NCBI GenBank assembly: GCA_027365145.1
Contig: DAHXOA010000110.1
Coordinates: forward strand, 1 to 33,001
DNA from: Acidimicrobiaceae bacterium
Lineage (GTDB): Bacteria; Actinomycetota; Acidimicrobiia; Acidimicrobiales; RAAP-2
Length of the DNA stretch: 33,001 nt
Direction of reading: 5' to 3'
How positions within the stretch are numbered: position 1 is the first letter of the stretch; every line of letters begins with the position of its first letter. The translations under genes and the position numbers were made by a program. Of this stretch, positions 1-7,222 are shown one piece after another. Below the pieces are notes generated by a model that worked only from the letters and a program-made list of their open reading frames with translations, was not told the origin of the DNA and ran no database searches.

Positions 1-1956
1 GATCGCCTGCACAACATGTCGACCCTCTCGGTGATGCCGGAGTGGAAGCAGCGGCGGACCGCCCAGGAGACCCTGGACATCTACGCGCCGTTGGCCCATC
101 GACTCGGCATCCAGGAGATCAAGTGGCAGCTGGAGGACCTGGCCTTTGCCACCCTCCACCCGAAGCGGTTCGCGGAGATCGAGCAGATGGTGGCCACGCG
201 GGCACCCTTGCGGGACGAGTACATCGCCCGGGTCCTGGTGGCGGTGCGGGAGCGGCTGTCGGCGTCGGGGATCGCCGCCGAGGTGACCGGGCGCCCCAAG
301 CACCTGTGGAGCATCTACGAGAAGATGGTGGTCCGGGGCAAGGAGTTCGACGACCTCTTCGACCTGGTCGGCATCCGGGTCATCGTCGACACCGAGAAGG
401 ACTGCTGGGCCGCTCTCGGGTCGATCCACGCCATCTGGCCGCCGGTGCAAGGCCGCTTCAAGGACTACATCAACTCCCCGAAGTTCAACCTCTACCAGTC
501 GCTCCACACCACGGTGATCGGGCTCGACGGCAAGCCGATCGAGGTGCAGGTGCGGACCGTGGAGATGCACCGGCGGGCCGAGTACGGCATCGCCGCCCAC
601 TGGGGCTACAAGGAGATGCCGGTCCGGGGTGTCGTCTCGCCGGGGGATGTGGTGGCGCCGTCGCGGGCCCGGCGCGACGGGGCGGCGACGGGCAAGGACA
701 CATCTGCGTCCCGGTCGTCGCGCCGGGAGGCGAAGCGCCGCCAGAGCGGGGCGGCGAGCCCGGCCGACCAGGAGGCGCTCCGCCAGTCCGAGCAGCGGGC
801 GCTGGCCCGGAGCACCTCGTCGACGGTGGCCGAGATCGAGTGGATGCAGCGGATCGTCGACTTCCAGAACGAGACGACCGACCCGATCGAGTTCCTCGAG
901 GCCCTCAAGCTCGACCTGGAGCAGGACGAGGTCTACGTGTTCACTCCGAAGGGGAAGGTCATCGCCCTCAACGCGAACGCCACCCCGGTCGACTTCGCGT
1001 ACGCCATCCATACCGAAGTCGGTCACAGGTGCATCGGCGCCAAGGTGAACGGCAGGCTGGTTCCCCTTGACACGACGCTCCGTTCCGCCGACACGGTGGA
1101 GATCTTCACCTCGAAGGCACCTACGGCCGGTCCATCCCGGGACTGGTTGGGCACGGTGGCCTCCTCGCGGGCCCGGTCGAAGATCCGCCAATGGTTCTCG
1201 CGAGAGCGTCGGGAGGACGCCATCGAGGCCGGCAGGGAGGAGCTGGTAAAGGAGCTCCGCCGGGAGAGTCTGCCCCTCCAGCAGCTCGCTGCGGAGCGGA
1301 CGGTGGCCGAGCTGGCCGCCGCCATGAACTACGCCGACTCCGAGGCGCTCTACGTGGCGATTGGCGACAACCGCCTGTCGGCCCGCACCGTGGCCCAACG
1401 CCTGGTCCGCCAGCTCCACGGCGACGAGTTCGACGAGCAGCTCCCGGTGACGGCCCGGCCGCGGGGAAGGGGGCCGCACCCCGGGAGGGGGTCGGCCGTC
1501 GGCGTCTACGTCGAAGGTCTCGATGACCTCATGGTGCGGCTGTCCCGGTGCTGCACCCCGGTGCCCGGGGACGAGATCATCGGCTTCGTCACCCGTGGAC
1601 GGGGGGTCTCGGTGCACCGGGCCGACTGTGCCAACGCCGCTTCGTTGGCCAGCCGGTCGAGGGAGCGGCTGATCGAGGTCGAGTGGGACCACCGGTCGAC
1701 CGGTGTGTTCGTCGCCACCATAGAGGTCGTCGCCATCGACCGGTCGCGGCTGCTCACCGACGTGGCAAAGGTTGTCTCGGAGCACCATTTGAACATCGTC
1801 GGAGCCAACACCCAGACCGACGAGGACCGCATCAGTCGGATGCGCTTCGATGTGGAGCTGGCCGACCCCACCCACCTCGACTCGGTCCTGTCGTCGATCA
1901 GGCACCTCGACGCCGTCTACGACGCGTATCGCATCCTTCCCGGGAAGAAAGGCTGA
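1..1956 (+). CDS. relA: Bifunctional (p)ppGpp synthetase/hydrolase RelA/SpoT, 5' end missing
   Basis: Cytoplasmic Rel enzyme that makes and degrades the alarmone (p)ppGpp. The window opens inside the hydrolase domain: the first codons read DRLHN, the end of the HD-domain signature, so the N-terminal ~150-200 residues lie outside. Next come the synthetase domain (GRPKHLWSIYEKM; RFKD, the RXKD form of the catalytic loop found in bifunctional Rel rather than the EXDD form of RelA; then YQSLHT and EVQVRT), a TGS domain (VYVFTPKGKVIALN), a cysteine-containing region (LSRCCTPVPGDEI with a later HRADC), and a C-terminal ACT domain ending at the TGA. A basic, low-complexity linker of about 70 residues separates the synthetase (HWGYKE, near 598-615) from WMQRIV (841); most relatives have a far shorter linker. 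hisS follows after 8 bases. Identification is secure; only the start is unknown. Confidence 0.97.
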   Translation, partial: DRLHNMSTLSVMPEWKQRRTAQETLDIYAPLAHRLGIQEIKWQLEDLAFATLHPKRFAEIEQMVATRAPLRDEYIARVLVAVRERLSASGIAAEVTGRPKHLWSIYEKMVVRGKEFDDLFDLVGIRVIVDTEKDCWAALGSIHAIWPPVQGRFKDYINSPKFNLYQSLHTTVIGLDGKPIEVQVRTVEMHRRAEYGIAAHWGYKEMPVRGVVSPGDVVAPSRARRDGAATGKDTSASRSSRREAKRRQSGAASPADQEALRQSEQRALARSTSSTVAEIEWMQRIVDFQNETTDPIEFLEALKLDLEQDEVYVFTPKGKVIALNANATPVDFAYAIHTEVGHRCIGAKVNGRLVPLDTTLRSADTVEIFTSKAPTAGPSRDWLGTVASSRARSKIRQWFSRERREDAIEAGREELVKELRRESLPLQQLAAERTVAELAAAMNYADSEALYVAIGDNRLSARTVAQRLVRQLHGDEFDEQLPVTARPRGRGPHPGRGSAVGVYVEGLDDLMVRLSRCCTPVPGDEIIGFVTRGRGVSVHRADCANAASLASRSRERLIEVEWDHRSTGVFVATIEVVAIDRSRLLTDVAKVVSEHHLNIVGANTQTDEDRISRMRFDVELADPTHLDSVLSSIRHLDAVYDAYRILPGKKG

Positions 1957-1964
1957 GCGCGGCA

Positions 1965-3308
1965 ATGTCCGACGACGCGACGGTGGCGCGCGCCCCGAGC
2001 GGCACGCACGACGTGCTGGCCCCGGAGTCGGCGCGGTGGGAGCACCTGGTCGTCCGCTTCGCCCACCAGGTGGAGCACGCCGGGTACGGCCTGGCCCATA
2101 CGCCGATCTTCGAGGACGCCCGGGTCTTCCGGCGGGGCATGGGGGACGCCAGCGACGTGGTCGGGAAGGAGATGTACGAGTTCGAGGATCGGGGCGGCCG
2201 GGTGCTGGCCCTCCGGCCCGAGGGGACCGCACCAGTGGTCCGAGCGTTCGTCCAGCACCGCCCGCCCACGCCGTGGAAGGCGTGGTACGTCACCCCCGCC
2301 TTCCGCTACGAGCGCCCCCAGGCTGGTCGGTACCGCCAGCATCACCAGCTCGGCGTGGAGGTGCTCGGCTCGGCCGACCCCGATCTCGACGTCGAGGTGA
2401 TCGGCCTGGCTGCCGGGCTGTTCGCCTCGGTGGGCCTGGGTGACGTGACGCTCCATCTCCACTCCATGGGCGACGACGCGTGCCGTCCGACCTACGTCGA
2501 GGACCTCCGGCGCTACCTGGCCGGACGCCGGAGCTCGCTGTGCCCCGAGCACGCCGAGCGCTTCGAGGCCAACCCGCTGCGCACGCTCGACTGCAAGAAG
2601 GACGCGTGCCGGACGGCGACCGCCGACGCTCCCCACCTGCTCGACGCCCTATGCGTTCCGTGCGCCGCCCACTTCGACCGGGTGCGGGCCGGCCTGGCCG
2701 CCCTTGGCGTCGACGCCGTGCTCGACCACCGGCTGGTCCGGGGCTTCGACTACTACACCCGGACGACCTTCGAATTCGTCTCCGGGGCGCTCGACGGTGC
2801 CCAGAACGGCATCGGCGGGGGTGGGCGCTACGACGGGCTGGTGGAGATGCTCGGCGGCCCCCCGACGCCGGGCATCGGTTTCGGGGTGGGGATCGAGCGA
2901 CTGCTCCTGGCGTGCGACGCCGAGGGGGTGTTCCCACTCGTCCCCCACCGGCTCGACGTCTACGTGGTCGACGTGACCGGGGGGGAGGCGGCCCGCGACC
3001 TGACCGAGGAGCTTCGCCGGGCCGGCCTGGCAGCCGACCGGGCGTTCGACGGCCGGTCGATGCGCTCCCAGCTCAAGTCGGCGGACCGGTCCGGGGCGGC
3101 CGTGGCCGTCATCGTCGGTGCCGACGAGCTCGAGCACGGCCAGGTGACGCTGCGTCCCCTGCGCTCGGGTGGCGACCAGCGTCCCCTGCGCTCGGGTGGC
3201 GACCAGCGCACCGTGGCTCGCGGCGATGCCGCCGCGGCGGTGGGCGCCCTTTTGGCCGACGGGCCCGACCAACCACCTGCCAGTGACCGACCAAAGGACG
3301 AGGCATGA
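1965..3308 (+). CDS. hisS: Histidyl-tRNA synthetase
   Basis: Class II synthetase that charges tRNA(His). The ATG at 1965 lies 8 bases after the relA stop with a purine-rich AAAGG upstream, and gives 447 residues, normal for bacterial HisRS. Visible signatures are motif 2 (FRYERPQAGRYRQHHQLG), the histidine-binding motif LVRGFDYYTRTTFEF, motif 3 (GIGFGVGIERLLLA) and a C-terminal anticodon-binding domain (residues ~325-430). An open frame continues upstream through relA but has no synthetase homology, so the start is not extended. Within the C-terminal domain a 27-bp segment (3153-3206) is exactly duplicated in tandem, adding nine residues (RPLRSGGDQ twice). The TGA overlaps the aspS ATG by 4 bases, so the two synthetases are probably translationally coupled. 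Confidence 0.96.
   Translation: MSDDATVARAPSGTHDVLAPESARWEHLVVRFAHQVEHAGYGLAHTPIFEDARVFRRGMGDASDVVGKEMYEFEDRGGRVLALRPEGTAPVVRAFVQHRPPTPWKAWYVTPAFRYERPQAGRYRQHHQLGVEVLGSADPDLDVEVIGLAAGLFASVGLGDVTLHLHSMGDDACRPTYVEDLRRYLAGRRSSLCPEHAERFEANPLRTLDCKKDACRTATADAPHLLDALCVPCAAHFDRVRAGLAALGVDAVLDHRLVRGFDYYTRTTFEFVSGALDGAQNGIGGGGRYDGLVEMLGGPPTPGIGFGVGIERLLLACDAEGVFPLVPHRLDVYVVDVTGGEAARDLTEELRRAGLAADRAFDGRSMRSQLKSADRSGAAVAVIVGADELEHGQVTLRPLRSGGDQRPLRSGGDQRTVARGDAAAAVGALLADGPDQPPASDRPKDEA
3153..3206 (+). repeat. Perfect 27-bp tandem duplication inside hisS
   Basis: Two identical, directly adjacent 27-base units (3153-3179 and 3180-3206) begin CGTCCCCTGCGCTCGG. Because 27 is a multiple of three the frame is kept, and the enzyme carries residues 397-405 (RPLRSGGDQ) twice, in the C-terminal anticodon-binding domain. 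The absence of any mismatch suggests a recent slippage or unequal-exchange event. Confidence 0.95.
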
Positions 3309-5062
3309 CCAGCGCTCCCGATACGACCACGTCGATGCGGACCCACCGGTGCGGGGAGGTCGGGCTTCACGATGTCGGTCGCACGGTGCGGGTGTGCGGC
3401 TGGGTGGCCCGGCGGCGTGAGCACGGCGAGCATCTCGCCTTCGTGGATCTGCGCGACCACACCGGTCTCGTCCAGTGCGTGGTCCCAGGGACGGTCGACG
3501 TGCGTAGCGAGTACGTCGTCGCCGTCGCGGGTGTCGTCCGAGCCCGGCCCGCCGGCACCGCCAACCCCGACCTCGCCACCGGGGAGGTCGAGATCGGGGA
3601 GTGCACGGTCGAGGTGCTCTCTGTCGCCGAGCCGCCCCCCTTCGCCGTCGACGACCGTGTCGATGCCGACGAGCACCTCCGGATCCGTTACCGGTTCGTC
3701 GACCTGCGCCGACCCCGCATGCAGGCCAACCTGCGGTTGCGGGCCGTGATCAACGCCGCGCTCCGTTCGGGCATGGAGCGCCAGGGATTCTGCGAGGTGG
3801 AGACCCCGCTGCTCTGGGCCCCCACGCCGGAGGGCGCCCGGGAGTTCGTGGTGCCGAGCCGTCTCCAGCGCGGCACGTGCTACGTGTTGCCCCAGAGCCC
3901 CCAGCTCGCCAAGCAGCTCCTCATGGGGGGGGGGATGGACCGCTACTACCAGATCGCCCGATGCCTGCGGGACGAGGACCTCCGGGCGGACCGGCAGTTC
4001 GAGTTCACCCAGCTCGACGTCGAGGCGTCGTTCGTCGGTCAAGAGGACGTGCTTGCGTTCGTCTCCGAAGCTGTCCTCGACGCGGCGGAGCGTGCCACGG
4101 GCACCCGACCGCCGGAGATCGAGCGGCTGACGTGGGCGGACGCAATGGACCGGTTCGGCACCGACAAGCCCGATCTCCGTTTCGGCATGGAGCTCGTCGA
4201 CCTGACCCAGACCTTCGCCGGGACCGAGGTCCGGGCGTTCTCCGCCCCGTGTGTGAAGGGGATCGTCGTCGAAGGCGGCGGTGGCACGACCCGATCGCGC
4301 CTCGACCAGCTGACCGACCAGGCAAAGCAACTCGGGGCGAAGGGCCTGGCGTGGTTCCGGGCGGTCCCCGGCGAGGGAGGGACCGGTCTCGACGGCCCGC
4401 TGGCTCGCTTCCTCTCCGACGACGATGTGGTCGGCCTGGTGTCGGCCACCGGGGCGGTCGCCGGTGACCTGGTCCTGGTGGTGGCAGACGAGTACCGGAC
4501 GGTGTGCGCCGTGCTCGGGAGGCTTCGGGTCGTCCTCGGGGGCAGCCCGGTGAGCGAGGGTCCGTTCCGCTTCGCCTGGATCGTGGACTTCCCCCTCTTC
4601 GAGGGGGTCGACGGCGACGGGAACCCGGTGGCCGCCCACCATCCCTTCACCATGCCCCACCCCGACGACCTCGATCGGCTGGAGAGCGATCCGACGTCGG
4701 TGCGCTCCCAATCCTACGACCTGGTCCTGAACGGGTGGGAGCTGGGCTCGGGCAGCGTGAGGATCCACCGTGCCGACATCCAAAGCCGCATCTTCGCCGT
4801 GCTCGGGATCGGCCCGGAGGAGGCCGAGTCGCGGTTCGGCTTCCTCTTGGGGGCGTTCCGCCACGGCGCGCCGCCGCATGCTGGCTTCGCCGTGGGCATC
4901 GACCGCCTGGTGGCGATCTTTGCCGGCGAGGAGTCGATCCGGGAGGTCATCGCCTTCCCGAAGACCCAGTCGGGCAGCGACCCGATGACCGGCGCTCCCA
5001 AGCCGGTAGCGCCGCGCGTCCTGGCCGACCTCGGCCTGAGAGAGGTTCCGGTGCCGGAGTAG
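3305..5062 (+). CDS. aspS: Aspartyl-tRNA synthetase, probably non-discriminating Asp/Asn type
   Basis: Class IIb synthetase of the bacterial type. From the N-terminus: OB-fold anticodon domain (CGWVARRREHGEH, residues 31-43), catalytic core with motif 2 (LRDEDLRADRQFEFTQLD), the inserted GAD domain (roughly residues 285-415), and motif 3 (GFAVGIDRLVAIFAG). 585 residues is the usual length. The ATG at 3305 overlaps the hisS stop (ATGA) and has AAAGGACGAGG just upstream; the in-frame ATG at 3335 (MRTHRCGEV) resembles the common family start but lacks a ribosome site. His40 lies where discriminating enzymes such as E. coli's have Leu and where the non-discriminating P. aeruginosa enzyme has His. 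This suggests that it also makes Asp-tRNA(Asn) for GatCAB, which is an inference. Confidence 0.96.
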   Translation: MTSAPDTTTSMRTHRCGEVGLHDVGRTVRVCGWVARRREHGEHLAFVDLRDHTGLVQCVVPGTVDVRSEYVVAVAGVVRARPAGTANPDLATGEVEIGECTVEVLSVAEPPPFAVDDRVDADEHLRIRYRFVDLRRPRMQANLRLRAVINAALRSGMERQGFCEVETPLLWAPTPEGAREFVVPSRLQRGTCYVLPQSPQLAKQLLMGGGMDRYYQIARCLRDEDLRADRQFEFTQLDVEASFVGQEDVLAFVSEAVLDAAERATGTRPPEIERLTWADAMDRFGTDKPDLRFGMELVDLTQTFAGTEVRAFSAPCVKGIVVEGGGGTTRSRLDQLTDQAKQLGAKGLAWFRAVPGEGGTGLDGPLARFLSDDDVVGLVSATGAVAGDLVLVVADEYRTVCAVLGRLRVVLGGSPVSEGPFRFAWIVDFPLFEGVDGDGNPVAAHHPFTMPHPDDLDRLESDPTSVRSQSYDLVLNGWELGSGSVRIHRADIQSRIFAVLGIGPEEAESRFGFLLGAFRHGAPPHAGFAVGIDRLVAIFAGEESIREVIAFPKTQSGSDPMTGAPKPVAPRVLADLGLREVPVPE

Positions 5063-5063
5063 C

Positions 5064-6416
5064 GTGCAGGGCGTGTGCGACGGCGACGACCTCTTCGCCA
5101 CGGTGGCCCAGGAGCGACTGGCCCAACGAGCGCCGCTCGCCGCCCGCCTCCGCCCCCACACCCTGGACGAGATCATCGGCCAGCAGCACCTGGTGGGGCC
5201 GGGTGCCCCCCTGCGTGTCCTGGTGGAGGCGGATCGGCTGTCGTCAGCCATCCTGTGGGGACCGCCGGGGACGGGCAAGACGACCCTGGCATCGGTCATC
5301 GCCGCCCGGACGGCCAAGGCGTTCGTGGCGCTCTCCGCCGTGACGGCCGGGGTGAAGGATGTCCGCGAGGTGGCCGACGGCGCCCGACGTCGTCTCGGCG
5401 AGCGGGGGGTCGGGACCATCCTCTTCCTCGATGAGGTGCACCGCTTCAACCGGGCCCAGCAGGACGCCTTGCTGCCGTCGGTGGAAGACGGGTTGCTCGT
5501 GCTCGTCGGGGCGACGACGGAGAACCCCTTCTTCGAGGTGAACGCACCGCTCCTGTCGCGATCCACCCTGTGGCGTCTGGAGCCGCTCACCCCCGACGAT
5601 CTGGCGGCGGTGGCCCGCAGGGCGCTGGCGGCGGAGGGCGGCGCCATCGACGACGATGCACTCTCGGCGCTGGTCGTCGTGGCCGGCGGCGACGCCCGGG
5701 CCCTGCTCACCACGCTCGAGGTCGCGCTGGCGCTCAGTGGGGGGCGGCCGGTGGGGCTCGAGGACCTGGAGCGGGCTCGCCACAGCCGCCTCGAGCACTA
5801 CGGCACCGACGCGCACTACGACCAGATCAGTGCCTGCATCAAGTCGATCCGGGGTTCGGATCCCGACGCCGGGCTCTACTGGCTGGCCCGGATGCTCGAG
5901 TCCGGCGAGGACCCGCGGTTCATCGCCCGCAGGCTGGTCATCCTGGCCAGCGAGGACGTGGGCGAGGCTGATCCCCTGGCCCTCGTGGTGGCTGACGCCG
6001 CGGCCCGGGCCGTCGAGTTCGTCGGCCTTCCCGAGGCGCAGCTCAACCTGGCCCAGGCGGTCGTCCACCTGGCCTGCGCCCCGAAGTCGAACCGGGTGAC
6101 GGTGGCCCTGGGACGGGCGCGGGCCGAGGTGGCAGTGGGGCGCCACCGCGACGTTCCCGCCCACCTGCGCGACGCCCACTACGGGGGGGCCGAGCGCATC
6201 GGCCACGGCGCCGGCTACCGCTACCCCCACGACTACCCGGAGGGATGGGTCGACCAGCGCTACCGGCCCGAGGGGATGGACGACGCGGTCTTCTACGAGC
6301 CGAGCGGCCAGGGCCACGAGGCGGCGATCGCCGACCGTCTGGCCCGGCTGCGCTCCCGGGACACCCGGGCCGGCGCCGAACCCGGGGTGTCGGGAGAACC
6401 CGGGGAGGCCACCTGA
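5064..6416 (+). CDS. rarA: Replication-associated recombination protein RarA (MgsA), AAA+ ATPase
   Basis: AAA+ ATPase related to clamp loaders and RuvB that acts at stalled replication forks. It shows an IIGQQHLVGPGAPL entry motif, Walker A GPPGTGKTT (residues 66-74), Walker B ILFLDEVHRFN, sensor 1 GATTENP, then the C-terminal tetramerisation region ending in the typical HYGGAERIGHGAGYRYPHD and YEPSGQGHE signatures. 450 residues matches the family. Two GTG starts are possible. 5064 is one base after the aspS stop with GGAG 4 bases upstream. 5073 is preceded by TAGCGT (5060-5065) with a 7-base gap, the leaderless spacing seen elsewhere in this window, although that TAG is also the aspS stop. 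The difference is three residues. Confidence 0.95.
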   Translation: MQGVCDGDDLFATVAQERLAQRAPLAARLRPHTLDEIIGQQHLVGPGAPLRVLVEADRLSSAILWGPPGTGKTTLASVIAARTAKAFVALSAVTAGVKDVREVADGARRRLGERGVGTILFLDEVHRFNRAQQDALLPSVEDGLLVLVGATTENPFFEVNAPLLSRSTLWRLEPLTPDDLAAVARRALAAEGGAIDDDALSALVVVAGGDARALLTTLEVALALSGGRPVGLEDLERARHSRLEHYGTDAHYDQISACIKSIRGSDPDAGLYWLARMLESGEDPRFIARRLVILASEDVGEADPLALVVADAAARAVEFVGLPEAQLNLAQAVVHLACAPKSNRVTVALGRARAEVAVGRHRDVPAHLRDAHYGGAERIGHGAGYRYPHDYPEGWVDQRYRPEGMDDAVFYEPSGQGHEAAIADRLARLRSRDTRAGAEPGVSGEPGEAT

Positions 6417-6447
6417 CGGGGCCGTCCAGGTCCGGCGGGCTGCGCTC

Positions 6448-6453
6448 TACACT
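6448..6453 (+). promoter_or_regulatory. -10 element TACACT for a leaderless transcript
   Basis: TACACT sits six bases before the ATG at 6460, so transcription would begin at or next to the start codon. No Shine-Dalgarno sequence precedes that ATG and no clear -35 box is seen. Three fixed A/T positions are uncommon in DNA this G+C-rich, and the same spacing recurs before several first genes in the window. Confidence 0.5.
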
Positions 6454-6459
6454 CTGGCG

Positions 6460-6888
6460 ATGAGCTCCGCCACCGAGATCGTGGTTCTGGTGGCGGCGGT
6501 CGCGATCCTCGTGCTCGCTATCACCATGGCCGTGGCCGTGCGTACCCTGCGCCGCGACATCGGGCATCTGGAGGCGGTCGTCGGGGAGCTGACGCGCCGG
6601 ACGGTGCCGCTCGTGACCGACGCCCAGCGGGTGGTGGGCCAGGCCGCCACCGAGTTGGAGCGGGTAGGGTCGGTGCTGGGCTCGACCGAGTCGGTCGCCC
6701 AGACCGTCGAAGGGGCCTCGAAACTCGCCTACCGGGCGTTCGCCAACCCGGTCGTCAAGATCCTGGCGGTGCGTGCCGGTGCGGCTGGAGGTCTCCGGTC
6801 CCTCCGGTATGGTGAGGGCGCAGCATCCCAGCCGGCAGGCCGGACGGTCGCTCCGTCCCCGGGCGCCGGGCGATCGAGGAAGCGGTGA
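6460..6888 (+). CDS. DUF948 family membrane-anchored protein
   Basis: Small protein of 142 residues with one N-terminal transmembrane helix (about residues 5-27, EIVVLVAAVAILVLAITMAV) followed by a helical, probably coiled-coil region and a basic tail (GRSRKR). This is the pattern of DUF948 proteins, which often lie between rarA and alaS in actinobacteria, as here. The biochemical function is unknown. A membrane-attached scaffold-like role is plausible from topology only. The start ATG has no ribosome site but a TACACT -10 element six bases upstream. The next gene begins four bases after its stop. Confidence 0.8.
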   Translation: MSSATEIVVLVAAVAILVLAITMAVAVRTLRRDIGHLEAVVGELTRRTVPLVTDAQRVVGQAATELERVGSVLGSTESVAQTVEGASKLAYRAFANPVVKILAVRAGAAGGLRSLRYGEGAASQPAGRTVAPSPGAGRSRKR

Positions 6889-6892
6889 TCCC

Positions 6893-7222
6893 ATGCCGAG
6901 ACGAACGTTCTGGTTGACGGCCGGGATCGCCGTGGGCGCGGGGTCGTCCCTGTGGGTCGAGCGCCGGGTCCGCCGGGCCATCGACGATGCCGCCGCCCGC
7001 CTCCGTCCCGACGCACTGGCCATGGAGCTCGGTCGCTCGGCCCGAGGCGCTGCCGAGGTGGCCGCCGCACGCCTCCAGCAGGCGGTGGCGACCGGACGGG
7101 ACCAGATGCGCCGGACGGAGCAGGACCTCTGGACCCGTCTGGTCACAGATGGGCGGGTGGTAGAGGAGCGGGTCACAGTTGGGCGGCCGCGTCGCGTCGT
7201 CCCGCCGGTGCCGGTACCGTGA
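6893..7222 (+). CDS. Small membrane-anchored hypothetical protein upstream of alaS
   Basis: 109-residue protein starting at the ATG at 6893, with GAGGAAG about ten bases upstream. It has a short hydrophobic N-terminus (FWLTAGIAVGAGSSLWV) followed by an Ala/Arg-rich helix of roughly 70 residues and a Pro/Val tail (PRRVVPPVPVP). No catalytic motif is visible. Its place between the DUF948 gene and alaS corresponds to the small uncharacterised gene found at this position in Streptomyces, which supports a real gene. Its TGA overlaps the alaS GTG start by four bases, so it is probably cotranscribed and coupled with alaS. Function unknown. Confidence 0.75.
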   Translation: MPRRTFWLTAGIAVGAGSSLWVERRVRRAIDDAAARLRPDALAMELGRSARGAAEVAAARLQQAVATGRDQMRRTEQDLWTRLVTDGRVVEERVTVGRPRRVVPPVPVP

